From Citrobacter braakii (GTDB taxonomy: Bacteria > Pseudomonadota > Gammaproteobacteria > Enterobacterales > Enterobacteriaceae): 64,000 bases of DNA. Positions within the stretch are counted from its first letter, which is position 1. Every line of letters starts with the position of its first letter. The notes under the pieces are model-generated. The model was not told where the DNA came from. It saw only the letters and a program-made list of their open reading frames with translations, and did not search any database. The stretch lies in the NCBI RefSeq assembly GCF_002075345.1, contig NZ_NAEW01000009.1, positions 1 through 64,000 on the forward strand, written 5' to 3'. The translations under genes and the position numbers were made by a program. Below are positions 22,310 to 29,844 of this stretch, piece by piece.

Positions 22310-23071
22310 TTAATTGAGTGAACCATAAAGATGGTGGGTAATTTGTGACGGTGTAACGCGATACAGCGCGGCCAGGCGGTCGGCGGCGAGCTGATGTTCA
22401 GGCAGCCCCTGCGACACCTCGCCGTTTGGTTCAACCCGTACCACGCTGTCGGCGATTGCCCGGGCGTGCAACGGGTGATGGGTCGACATCAGCAGGGCCA
22501 TACCGGAATTTTTCAGCGTCACCAGCCTGTCGAGCAGACGGATTTGATGCCCAAAATCAAGGCTGGATGCGGGTTCATCCAGCAATAAAAGACGCGGACG
22601 TTGCGCCAGCGCGCGAGCGATCAACACCAGTTGCCGTTCGCCGCCGCTCAGGGTGTTCCAGCGTCGAAGTGCCAGGTGAGAAATCTCCAGCATCGCCAGT
22701 TGCTGATGTGCAATTTCACGCTCTTTAGCGCCGGGAACCGCAAATGCCGCCAGTTGCGGGGCCAGTCCCATCATCACCATGTCCAGCGCGGTGAAGGCAA
22801 ACGCGCCGTCGTGCGCCTGAGGAACCCAGGCGATGGCTGCGGCGCGTTCCAGATCGCTGAGATGATTCACCGCGACGCCATCAAGCAGAATGTCACCGCG
22901 AAGCGGCGGAAGAACGCCGAGAATGGTGCGCATCAGGGTGGTTTTACCGCTGCCGTTAGCACCAATCAGACAACAGACAGAACCGGGCGAAACCTGAAAG
23001 GAGATATCACGTAACACGGGTTGTTTACTGTGGTATCCCAGCGACGCGTGGCGCACGAGTAATAGCGTCAT
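22310..23071 (-). CDS. ABC transporter ATPase, FecE/metal-chelate type
   Basis: 253 residues. Walker A GANGSGKTT, signature LSGGERQ, Walker B LLLLDEPAS with H-loop MSTHHPLHA. Belongs to the iron-siderophore/cobalamin/heme importer ATPases. Starts within the permease stop (ATGA). Energises inner-membrane import with the FecCD-type permease next to it. Confidence 0.93.
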   Translation of the reverse strand: MTLLLVRHASLGYHSKQPVLRDISFQVSPGSVCCLIGANGSGKTTLMRTILGVLPPLRGDILLDGVAVNHLSDLERAAAIAWVPQAHDGAFAFTALDMVMMGLAPQLAAFAVPGAKEREIAHQQLAMLEISHLALRRWNTLSGGERQLVLIARALAQRPRLLLLDEPASSLDFGHQIRLLDRLVTLKNSGMALLMSTHHPLHARAIADSVVRVEPNGEVSQGLPEHQLAADRLAALYRVTPSQITHHLYGSLN

Positions 23072-24054
23072 GGGCGGTTTCCCCGCAGCAAAAGCAGCAA
23101 AAAGAACGGTGCGCCAATAAATGCAGTCAGGATCCCCAGCGGGATTTCCGTGCGGCTCAGCGTGCGGGCGAGGGTGTCGGTGAGCAGGAGTAGAATGGCG
23201 CCGATCCCCATGGACACCGGCAGTAACTGCTGGTGGTTATTCCCGCTGAGGAGTCTGCCGATGTGCGGCACCACCAGTCCAATCCAGCCGATAATGCCGG
23301 CAATGGCGACGGTACAGGCGGTGACTAACGTTGCGCAGACGATCAGTCCCAGCCGCAGTCGGGAGACGTTGATCCCAAGCGATCGGGCTTCATCATCCGA
23401 CAGAGTGAGCAGGTTCATGCGCCAGCGCAGCAGCAATAACGGGACCAGTCCAGCAAGGATCAGCGGTGCTGAGAACCACAGATCGTGCAGAGTAATTGTC
23501 GATAAACCGCCGAGCAGCCAGAAGGTGATCGACGGGAGTTGGGTATACGGGTCGGCCAACGTTTTGATGAGTGAAATTCCCGCTCCGCAGACCGTACCCA
23601 GCGCAATCCCGACCAGCACCAGTGTTAACACCGGATCGTGACGCTTGACTCGCCGGGTAATCAGCCAGACACCGGCGACCACTAACAAACCGCCAGTGAA
23701 CGCATACAGCTGAATAAACAGGATTGGTAGCCCCAGCAGGATTGCCGTACAGGCGCCCAAACCGGCACCGGCCGCCACGCCGAGGATATCCGGCGAAACC
23801 AGTGGGTTACGGAACATTCCCTGATAAGTGGTTCCTGCGCCAGCCAGCGCTGCGCCGAGTAACAATGCAGCCAGAATGCGCGGCAGTCGGATTTGCCAGA
23901 AGACGATTTTGTCCTGCATCGGGACGCCATCCCTGCCCGCAATAAGATCCACGACCTGTTGTGCATCGAGGCGATAAGCACCCGACACCGCGGCGATGCT
24001 CGCGCAAAGCACCACCGTCGTAATCATCAGAAAACCGAGGGTAGATGTTTTCAT
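23068..24054 (-). CDS. ABC transporter permease, FecCD/BtuC type
   Basis: 328 residues, about ten transmembrane segments. Signature blocks RLPRILAALLLGAALAGAG, RNPLVSPDILGVAAGAGLG, and GIIGWIGLVVPHIGRLL with coupling-helix residues before it are diagnostic of type II importers. Its ATG overlaps the binding-protein stop by one base (TGATG). Confidence 0.94.
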   Translation of the reverse strand: MKTSTLGFLMITTVVLCASIAAVSGAYRLDAQQVVDLIAGRDGVPMQDKIVFWQIRLPRILAALLLGAALAGAGTTYQGMFRNPLVSPDILGVAAGAGLGACTAILLGLPILFIQLYAFTGGLLVVAGVWLITRRVKRHDPVLTLVLVGIALGTVCGAGISLIKTLADPYTQLPSITFWLLGGLSTITLHDLWFSAPLILAGLVPLLLLRWRMNLLTLSDDEARSLGINVSRLRLGLIVCATLVTACTVAIAGIIGWIGLVVPHIGRLLSGNNHQQLLPVSMGIGAILLLLTDTLARTLSRTEIPLGILTAFIGAPFFLLLLLRGNRP

Positions 24055-25007
24055 CAGACGCTCACCAGTTGTTGATACTGTGCGTCGCTTAACGTGGTGT
24101 GCCAGAACAGTTCACTGTAGCGCTGCATATCGGTTTTAAAGCCCGCTTCAACCTGTGGATCAAGCCAGGCATGCAGACGGCGTAACCCCAGCAAACGATT
24201 GATGCCGGGAGGCGCGTCCAGCCAGCCAAACGGCAGGCCGCTGAGAAACAGAATGCGCCGATCGGCAATCGCTTTGACTCCTTGCCAGACGGGATCTTCT
24301 CGCAGGTACTGTGCCGTAATCGCATCCTGTACCAGAATAATATCGGGCTGCCAGCTCAACAGGTTTTCCATTGAAACCTGCGCCAGCCCGTGCAGCCCAG
24401 GAATTTGCGCCACATTGTGTAATCCCAGTAGTTCTGCCGCTTCGGTATGCAATGAACCTTGTAATCCTGTTTCAAGTCCGCGGGCGCCGCGCGCGGCATA
24501 AAAACGCAGCTTTGCTGCGGGAGAGTGTGAAAACGCGAGGGCTTCATCAATAAAACGCTGGGCCAGTTTGGTCTGAGTCCTGGCCCGTGTTGCAACTCCC
24601 AGCGCTTCACCTGCCGCGAGTAGCTGTTGCGGGCTGAGCCGCAGTTCGCCATTAATCAGCAGCCAGGGAATTTGCGTTTGCGCGTTGACTTGTCTGGCCT
24701 GAGAAAGCCAGGTTTCATCGGCATTGCCGCAGTCAATCACCAGGTCGGGTTTAAGCGCCAGTAGCGCTTCAAGCGAGAGTGTGCTGGCGCGTCCCGCCAG
24801 CTTGCCCAGTTTCGGTAAAGCCCGAATGTCTTCGTGAAACGGGATGGCGGTCTGACGAGAAAAATCAAAGGATGAAAAACCAACCAGTTTTTCCGGCGCG
24901 ACGGCCAGCAGCAGCATGTCGGCGGGTGCGCCTGCGCTGACCACGCGTTGGGTCGCCTCTGGCGCTGGGTGGCCTCCAACGGCAACGGTTAGCGGTGTTT
25001 GATGATC
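24054..25007 (-). pseudogene. Periplasmic substrate-binding protein, 5' end removed by the prophage
   Basis: About 310 residues of a class III (BtuF/FhuD-like) binding protein: PEATQRVVSAGAPADMLLLAVAPEKLVG begins the mature domain and FLSGLPFGWLDAPPG is near its end. Translation upstream of GTG 24944 stays protein-like to about PLTVAVGGHPAPEATQ (24990) and then runs into phage-end repeats; no signal peptide precedes it. The missing signal peptide and promoter should lie beyond the prophage's right end. Without export it cannot serve the transporter. A GTG at 24944 could still give a cytoplasmic fragment. The boundary given is approximate (24,998-25,010). Confidence 0.85.
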
Positions 25008-25008
25008 A

Positions 25009-25074
25009 GACGTGAGATATTTGGAAGGGTGACGTGAGATAATTCGGGGATATAGTGATTAATACGGGGACATA
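25009..25074. repeat. Left-end transposase-binding repeats
   Basis: Three imperfect direct repeats at 22-base spacing: GACGTGAGATATTTGGAAGG (25009), GACGTGAGATAATTCGGGGA (25031) and TAGTGATTAATACGGGGACA (25053). The first two share the first 11 bases; the last two share GTGA and CGGGGA. They lie exactly where host coding sequence stops. Arrays of short sites at the termini are how MuA/Tn552-type transposases recognise their ends. The terminal dinucleotide is probably the TG at 25000 or 25003; it cannot be fixed without the right end. Confidence 0.75.
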
Positions 25075-25138
25075 GAGGGACAGATTACTGTAATTAATTT
25101 TCAGTATGTGAAAGAAGAATTTCATCGTTTACTGCCCA

Positions 25139-25168
25139 TTGAAACCATCCTTCTGACCGCACTAGAAT
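25139..25168 (+). promoter_or_regulatory. Putative sigma-70 promoter of the left-end small gene
   Basis: TTGAAA - 18 bases - TAGAAT (5 of 6 in each box), 38 bases upstream of the small rightward gene at 25206. This is the only rightward transcription signal seen at the prophage's left margin. Confidence 0.5.
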
Positions 25169-25205
25169 CCAGTTTCCACAACTTATTCCCAGAAGGATCG
25201 TTCCA

Positions 25206-25367
25206 ATGAACAACAAAACCGATAACAACTCACCCGTAGAGTATTCAGAAAATCCAAAGAGTGAAGACTACATTACTGTTGAAACAAATCTTGAACAGGA
25301 TGAATCAGACAGACCCACTCTATCATCCACCGCTGATACCCCGCCAGCACCGCTTGGGAAAAAATAA
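25206..25367 (+). CDS. Small acidic protein at the prophage left end
   Basis: 53 residues, MNNKTDNNSPVEYSENPKSE then an acidic, proline-ended tail (PPAPLGKK). AAGGAT lies nine bases before the ATG and a promoter-like sequence is upstream. It is read against all neighbouring early genes and converges with the membrane-protein gene at 25373. No family recognised. Position, own promoter and orientation fit an accessory (moron) gene expressed from the prophage. Its low complexity leaves room for doubt. Confidence 0.5.
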   Translation: MNNKTDNNSPVEYSENPKSEDYITVETNLEQDESDRPTLSSTADTPPAPLGKK

Positions 25368-25372
25368 ATCTC

Positions 25373-26008
25373 TCAGTCGACTGAATGGTTCGCACAAACC
25401 CTTCTGATATCAATTCTGGCAATCTGATCTGCAGGAACCCAGGTTGCCAGCGCACCCCATGGAGAATCCACTGTATTATTATATTTTTCCCATTCATCAC
25501 TGTTTGCAGGACTACGATGAGTAACATACAGCACAACATCTCCTTTATCGCCCAGGGTAAAGGGTCCGTTTGGTAATCCTTCATAGTTGCCGGGTAAGCG
25601 CGACAAAAGCCCAGAGCCATCTTTCAGAATTATATAAACCTCAGTAACCCGATAATCAGTATGACCAAACATCTGCTGCCATGCTGAGCTGGTGCTGTCT
25701 GACCAAGAAATATCATGGTCACGCAAAAATTTATACATCCATTTACGTCCGTACTTACGCCACCAGGCACCATTTGCAAAGGCGTACACTACAGCCGGGA
25801 ATGCAGCAAAGTATTCTCCACACCCAACCCAGATAAAAGCCTGATACACCATTGCTGCGAACAGGCCAAAAATCAATGTTGAAAAAGTAACATCAATTGG
25901 CTTGTGATGGTCTTTCAGTCCCACGTTAGCAATGAAGTAGCCGATATAACCCGACGCCAGCGTTACCAGCGTGGCCCATGGTAAATTTATAAGGCTGGCA
26001 TCAATCAT
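25373..26008 (-). CDS. Membrane-anchored protein, possibly DUF6338-like
   Basis: 211 residues from the ATG at 26008, which has GGGAGG eight bases upstream. Two or three transmembrane segments in the first 85 residues (LPWATLVTLASGYIGYFIAN; FSTLIFGLFAAMVYQAFIWV) are followed by a soluble domain with SDSTSSAWQQMF and YVTHRSPANSDEW. The layout resembles DUF6338-type membrane proteins; I am not certain. It is the gene nearest the left end, beyond the Mor gene and separated from it by 122 bases, a place where transposable phages often carry accessory genes such as superinfection-exclusion proteins. Function unknown. Confidence 0.7.
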   Translation of the reverse strand: MIDASLINLPWATLVTLASGYIGYFIANVGLKDHHKPIDVTFSTLIFGLFAAMVYQAFIWVGCGEYFAAFPAVVYAFANGAWWRKYGRKWMYKFLRDHDISWSDSTSSAWQQMFGHTDYRVTEVYIILKDGSGLLSRLPGNYEGLPNGPFTLGDKGDVVLYVTHRSPANSDEWEKYNNTVDSPWGALATWVPADQIARIDIRRVCANHSVD

Positions 26009-26130
26009 AAATATCCTCCCATTACTGGCTATGTTAAGCCCCGGAAAAAGCAAAAGCACGCTGTAAAATCCACCGTGCTTTCATATTGCCGCCAGAAGCA
26101 ATAAAAGCCGTTTAATACGTTTTAAAACCG

Positions 26131-26724
26131 TCATACCGGACTGAACAGATCGCCCTGATCGTCGTCAGATTCCTGTTTCCCTGATTTCACATAGGCAAAC
26201 TGACCGTGCCAGTGGTTCGACATGTAGTTGGCCACTTCCTCACCCAGCGTTTTTGCCTGCGCTTCGTCAACCGTCAGTTGCTCACGAATACAGACTGCGC
26301 AGTGATCCATAATATCAGCCAGAACCAGCAGGTCAGCCTCAATAAAGTCGCTGACATCCTGATGACTGACGGCTGATTTATCGTCGAACATATCAACCTG
26401 CAGGCTTTCAATATATGCCTGACGCATTTCCTTGACGATGGTATAGACCCGTTGGATCGAAATACCGTATTTACGACCAAGCCAGGCGTGGTTATTGCCG
26501 TCGAAATTATCAAACAGTGCCTTATTACGTTTCAGTGTATTGTATGCAATCCCTTTTGGAATACGGATAACGCTGTTAGCCCAGACATGAGACATGCGAT
26601 CTGCAAAGGTGTTGGCCACGCGGCACGCTGTCATCACAGGAATTCCCTGACGTTCGGTTAATATGGTGATAACGGCCTCCATGAGACCGTCCATCAACTC
26701 TTTTTGTGTGGTTGCGCCCATCAT
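26131..26724 (-). CDS. mor: Mor-family transcriptional activator (middle/late)
   Basis: 197 residues. The C-terminal half carries the Mor/C DNA-binding domain: RNKALFDNFDGNNHAWLGRKYGISIQRVYTIVKEMRQ, with the helix-turn-helix in GRKYGISIQRVYTIV. In Mu, Mor activates the middle promoter and its paralogue C the late promoters; only one member is visible here. A long C-terminal extension rich in acidic residues is unlike Mu Mor (129 residues). ATGA overlap with gemA makes it the distal end of the early operon, timing its appearance before late transcription. Confidence 0.85.
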   Translation of the reverse strand: MMGATTQKELMDGLMEAVITILTERQGIPVMTACRVANTFADRMSHVWANSVIRIPKGIAYNTLKRNKALFDNFDGNNHAWLGRKYGISIQRVYTIVKEMRQAYIESLQVDMFDDKSAVSHQDVSDFIEADLLVLADIMDHCAVCIREQLTVDEAQAKTLGEEVANYMSNHWHGQFAYVKSGKQESDDDQGDLFSPV

Positions 26725-27155
26725 GTGCTCCTCGCCGCTTTTTTCAGGCGGTCTTTCTGCCAGTTCTTGAGTTTCTCAATAGCCGAGCTGGCCATCTCAG
26801 GCTCCAGCCACTGCAGGCCGTCGACTTTAGTTTCCCGTTTAACCCATCGCCGCAGCGCCTCTTCCGAACTGTCGCGCACGATGCCCTGTGCGTACATTTC
26901 CAACCATAAGGCGCGCAGTTTCCTGGCCTGTGGGTGATCCGCCAGTGGGCGTGTTGTGCGCGCCTTGCGGGAGGGTTTTACTTTAAAACCTTTGGCCTTC
27001 ATTGCGGCCAGTACCTTATTAAGCTGGCCGGGGTTCATGCCGCTGGTGGACGTAATTCCGGTGATTGATAACAGCATCTGACGATAGGTGTCGGTATCGA
27101 TGCCAAGTTTATTTTTGGCTATATGAATGAGCTGGATAAGCTTACCTCTTTCCAT
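26721..27155 (-). CDS. gemA: GemA/gp16 family regulatory protein (DUF1018)
   Basis: 144 residues. The N-terminal KLIQLIHIAKNKLGIDTDTYRQMLLSITG is the hallmark of the Mu gp16/GemA family, which in Mu influences host gene expression and DNA topology. It lies directly upstream of the Mor gene, its usual neighbour. Confidence 0.88.
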   Translation of the reverse strand: MERGKLIQLIHIAKNKLGIDTDTYRQMLLSITGITSTSGMNPGQLNKVLAAMKAKGFKVKPSRKARTTRPLADHPQARKLRALWLEMYAQGIVRDSSEEALRRWVKRETKVDGLQWLEPEMASSAIEKLKNWQKDRLKKAARST

Positions 27156-27360
27156 AGGGCCTCCATTTGCTCCACTGCGCCAGACGCTCTTCGTAAAGAG
27201 AAAGTGCCAGTGGCCATAACAGGAAAAGAAATAACCAGGCTGCGCCCCAGCGGAGAACAGAATGCCGGTAACGAGCCAGACTACCGGTGTGGTGATGGAT
27301 TTGAACGGTGGTATATCCCATCCACACCCATGTCCAGCCTAAAGTCAGATAAAAACTCAT
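27142..27360 (-). CDS. Small membrane protein
   Basis: 72 residues with two hydrophobic segments (MSFYLTLGWTWVWMGYTTV; WGAAWLFLFLLWPLALSLY). It overlaps its upstream neighbour by ATGA and runs 14 bases into gemA, so it is translated as part of the early operon. No family recognised. Confidence 0.7.
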   Translation of the reverse strand: MSFYLTLGWTWVWMGYTTVQIHHHTGSLARYRHSVLRWGAAWLFLFLLWPLALSLYEERLAQWSKWRPYGKR

Positions 27361-27800
27361 AGTGACCTCACGATATGCGTATCCAGCGGCATGTAGCGCA
27401 CCACATGATCGGTAATAAAGTCGCCGGTACTGCTGCTGGTGAAGGTTCGCTGGCCGGTATTCAGGGTGGCTATGACAAAGGGGGAATGACCTTTTTTCTG
27501 GCTGGTTTTATCCAGTTCGGCGACGACCGTCAGGCAACTGGTATCCCATTCAGCCTGAACCAGTATGACGACTTCATGGGGGAGTATCTTTCCCTCAACC
27601 CATGCGTGACTCTGACGCCGGGGCGTGTTTTTCGCCTGGTAAATACGGTAAAAGCCGTTAACATCATCAAGTATCTGCAGTTCCACGCCGCGACGCAGTA
27701 CCGGGATGACGTCGACGGGAGTGTAGCCCAGCCGGTCGGCCAGCGTCTGGCAGGTGGCGGGGCCGTATCGGTTAATGAGAGAAGTAATTTTATTAAGCAC
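27357..27800 (-). CDS. Early protein with winged-helix-like N-terminus
   Basis: 147 residues. The first 55 residues (INRYGPATCQTLADRLGYTPVDVIPVLRRGVELQILDDVNGFYRI) read as a winged helix; the remainder has no recognised domain. Overlaps the next upstream gene by 8 bases in the early operon. Likely a DNA-binding accessory protein. Confidence 0.75.
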   Translation of the reverse strand: MLNKITSLINRYGPATCQTLADRLGYTPVDVIPVLRRGVELQILDDVNGFYRIYQAKNTPRRQSHAWVEGKILPHEVVILVQAEWDTSCLTVVAELDKTSQKKGHSPFVIATLNTGQRTFTSSSTGDFITDHVVRYMPLDTHIVRSL

Positions 27801-28488
27801 CGGAAACCTCCGAATGACTGATGCGTTTCTGTTCCTGACCGTTTACCGGATGGTGAAGGCTGGCCTGCCTGCCTTCGAGATAGCCGCTATTCCGGGCGTT
27901 GTCGTTATCGCGGGTTTTGCCCGACTCGCGGGCATTGCGCGTAACGGTACGGGTGTATTTCTTCTCCAGCCAGCGTTCGGCCAGTTCCACCTCATGAGCA
28001 GTTCTGGCCAGCTTCTCAATTTTATTAAGCACCGCAATGATCCAGCCCTCGGCGAATTTGTCACCGCGTGCGGTTTTGGTGCTGTTTTTGATGCGTTTAT
28101 TCTGGGTTTTAATAAAGTCTTTGCGGGCTTTAATTAACTGACGGCCTAATACTTCAAAGGTATATGCCGCCAGTTCCGGGCGGTTATATAAGCCGTAAAA
28201 GCTGACGCCGCAACCACCCAGCAGAATACAGTCCACCCCAAATGCATCTTTAATAACCTGCAGCAGGTACGCCATATAGCGCGGGGGATTGCTGGCCCCA
28301 ACGGGCCAGTAATCGCAGATGGATTCATTGATATCGAGAATCTCAATATCATCCTGAGTAATACCGTGAGCGTCAGCCAGCTTCTGCGCGCGGGCCAGCG
28401 CAGCAGAAGCTTCATTGGCATTAGATGAACTGGTCAGCGCCATCAGCTTTTTAAGGCGTCGGATGGCCTTTTCTTTATCATCTTTCAT
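27793..28488 (-). CDS. DUF2786 domain protein
   Basis: 231 residues from ATG 28488. The first 45 residues, KEKAIRRLKKLMALTSSSNANEASAALARAQ plus LADAHGI, match DUF2786, a short domain found in many phage and plasmid proteins. A basic linker-like region (TRTVTRNARESGKTRDNDNA) follows. A longer reading from 28725 would overlap the upstream gene fully and is not supported. Role unknown. Confidence 0.82.
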   Translation of the reverse strand: MKDDKEKAIRRLKKLMALTSSSNANEASAALARAQKLADAHGITQDDIEILDINESICDYWPVGASNPPRYMAYLLQVIKDAFGVDCILLGGCGVSFYGLYNRPELAAYTFEVLGRQLIKARKDFIKTQNKRIKNSTKTARGDKFAEGWIIAVLNKIEKLARTAHEVELAERWLEKKYTRTVTRNARESGKTRDNDNARNSGYLEGRQASLHHPVNGQEQKRISHSEVSGA

Positions 28489-28813
28489 TGTCGCTTCCCT
28501 TTGCTGGTAATTCTGTACGCCAGCCGTTCGCCTGCATAAATGCCAGATAATTAATGCAGTCGATGGGGTCGCCTTTTTCCAGGTGGTGGAATAACGCCTG
28601 CAGGCATTCCTCGCGTGTCCAGAAGTTGCGACCATCGCCAGTTTCTTCACCCTCAGCAGGTACGCGCCAGCCGTTGGTATAGCCGTATTTCTCCTGTGCC
28701 TTGTACAGTTTTTCCGCCATGGCATCGGCGGTATCCATTACCAGTTTTTTTGTATCGCGATGAAGATATTTCGGCATGGATACAGTAACGTCGGTTTTGC
28801 TTATATAGATCAT
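28478..28813 (-). CDS. dATP/dGTP pyrophosphohydrolase-domain-like protein
   Basis: 111 residues. The pattern AMAEKLYKAQEKYGYTNGW ... EECLQALFHHLEKGDPIDCINYLAFMQANGW resembles the N-terminal domain of phage dATP/dGTP diphosphohydrolases (MazG/MazZ-like all-alpha fold), with acidic residues spaced for metal binding (EE, D-x-x-D-like GDPIDC). Known relatives reshape the dNTP pool. Here it lies in the early operon, overlapping the DUF2786 gene by 11 bases. Activity is inferred from pattern only. Confidence 0.6.
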   Translation of the reverse strand: MIYISKTDVTVSMPKYLHRDTKKLVMDTADAMAEKLYKAQEKYGYTNGWRVPAEGEETGDGRNFWTREECLQALFHHLEKGDPIDCINYLAFMQANGWRTELPAKGSDNER

Positions 28814-28822
28814 AATGCCTCC

Positions 28823-29101
28823 TCATTCTAAGGGTGGTGCGTCAGAACCATCTACAGACAGGCAAATATCTTTACCCTCGATACAGTCAAAATCTTCGTT
28901 GAACTCATTTTCATAGTTATTCCGGCTATGTATGGTCAACGTAATTACCTGTTTTTTTGTTTTACCAATAACAGTCATCATGCTGCTGGTGTGGTAATTA
29001 AACCCCTTCAGCATGTCCTGAATGGTTTTTTCCAGTCCTTCTTTATCGGTGAGTTTGACGCTATTTGATGTATCGGTTACACAACCTTCAAGTGTTGGCA
29101 T
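28823..29101 (-). CDS. Hypothetical early protein
   Basis: 92 residues from ATG 29101 (AGAGG upstream). It begins MPTLEGCVTDTSNSVKLTDK and ends acidic. No membrane segment or recognised motif. Early-operon position between two small genes suggests a host-takeover or regulatory role; nothing more can be said. Confidence 0.65.
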   Translation of the reverse strand: MPTLEGCVTDTSNSVKLTDKEGLEKTIQDMLKGFNYHTSSMMTVIGKTKKQVITLTIHSRNNYENEFNEDFDCIEGKDICLSVDGSDAPPLE

Positions 29102-29103
29102 AA

Positions 29104-29304
29104 TTACCTCTGCATTAAATGAACGGCGAAGAAAAAGCCCATCGTTAATCCTGTCCCGATAAAAAAGGCGTACCAGAAAAAGATGAGGCAATTACCTGAT
29201 AGCTTGACCATCTCAGGCAGCACGTCATGAATGGCTTTTTTGAATGCCTGCAATTCGAAGCGCAGACGAGCTTTAATTCGCGAGAAATTAATCATCGTTT
29301 TCAT
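29104..29304 (-). CDS. Small membrane protein
   Basis: 66 residues with a basic N-terminus (INFSRIKARLRFELQAFKKA) and one strong C-terminal transmembrane helix (NCLIFFWYAFFIGTGLTMGF). GGAG precedes the ATG at 29304 and the gene overlaps its upstream neighbour by 17 bases. Unknown function. Confidence 0.6.
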   Translation of the reverse strand: MKTMINFSRIKARLRFELQAFKKAIHDVLPEMVKLSGNCLIFFWYAFFIGTGLTMGFFFAVHLMQR

Positions 29305-29485
29305 CCGGTGTCTCCAGTAGTTCAAAGTCCATCACTGCAGGAAACAGGTTTAATTGCTGCCCACAGTGCGGGCAGGCCAGAATCAAATCAACCACCCAGG
29401 CGTCATCAACAGGAGACTGCATGATGTTGGCCTGAACGTGCTCGAGATATTCAGTCTCCTTCCTGCAGTGCTTGCACGTCAGCAT
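29288..29485 (-). CDS. Small zinc-ribbon protein
   Basis: 65 residues. Two CxxC pairs, MLTCKHCRKE and LILACPHCGQQ, about 35 residues apart, form a zinc ribbon. The ATG at 29485 has GGGAGG upstream. Such single ribbons in early phage operons often bind nucleic acid or RNA polymerase; here that is inference. Confidence 0.7.
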   Translation of the reverse strand: MLTCKHCRKETEYLEHVQANIMQSPVDDAWVVDLILACPHCGQQLNLFPAVMDFELLETPDENDD

Positions 29486-29681
29486 TAGCAGCCTCCCGTT
29501 CTTTGCATTCATCAAGGCGTCGCTGCATTTGCGCCAGCGTCGATTCCTTATCCTCCGTGGTGTTAATCATCTCGAACAACATGGTAGTCACACCCGGTAT
29601 TGAACCTTCCGTATCCATGCGCATGCTTTTATTCCAGATAGTTGCTTTCGCGCGATTAGTGTATTTCTGTTTTGTCGCCAT
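29451..29681 (-). CDS. Hypothetical early protein, helical C-terminus
   Basis: 76 residues, MATKQKYTNRAKATIWNKSM start and a charged helical tail (STLAQMQRRLDECKEREAAN). Overlaps both neighbours (35 and 26 bases), as is usual for this operon. No family recognised. Confidence 0.6.
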   Translation of the reverse strand: MATKQKYTNRAKATIWNKSMRMDTEGSIPGVTTMLFEMINTTEDKESTLAQMQRRLDECKEREAANADVQALQEGD

Positions 29682-29844
29682 TGATTTCTACCTCCAGTCC
29701 GCGCCCCAGTGTTATCAGTGTTCCGCCTGCACGCACGAATAACTTTGCCGCCTCCAGGTCGTTGCCGGACTCAGCAGCCCGCATGGCGCGGTTAATATCT
29801 TTCTCCGCCTTTTTACGCAGATGCAAAATGATGTCGAATTTCAT
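29656..29844 (-). CDS. Hypothetical early protein
   Basis: 62 residues, MKFDIILHLRKKAEKDINRA start, resembling a helical repeat (AMRAAESGNDLEAAKLFVRA) with a beta C-terminus. Coupled to gam by ATGA overlap. No function known. Confidence 0.62.
   Translation of the reverse strand: MKFDIILHLRKKAEKDINRAMRAAESGNDLEAAKLFVRAGGTLITLGRGLEVEINGDKTEIH

Noticed and set aside
28489-28725. N-terminal extension of the DUF2786 protein
   Set aside because: Overlaps the hydrolase-like gene in another frame; the DUF2786 domain starts at the ATG at 28488.
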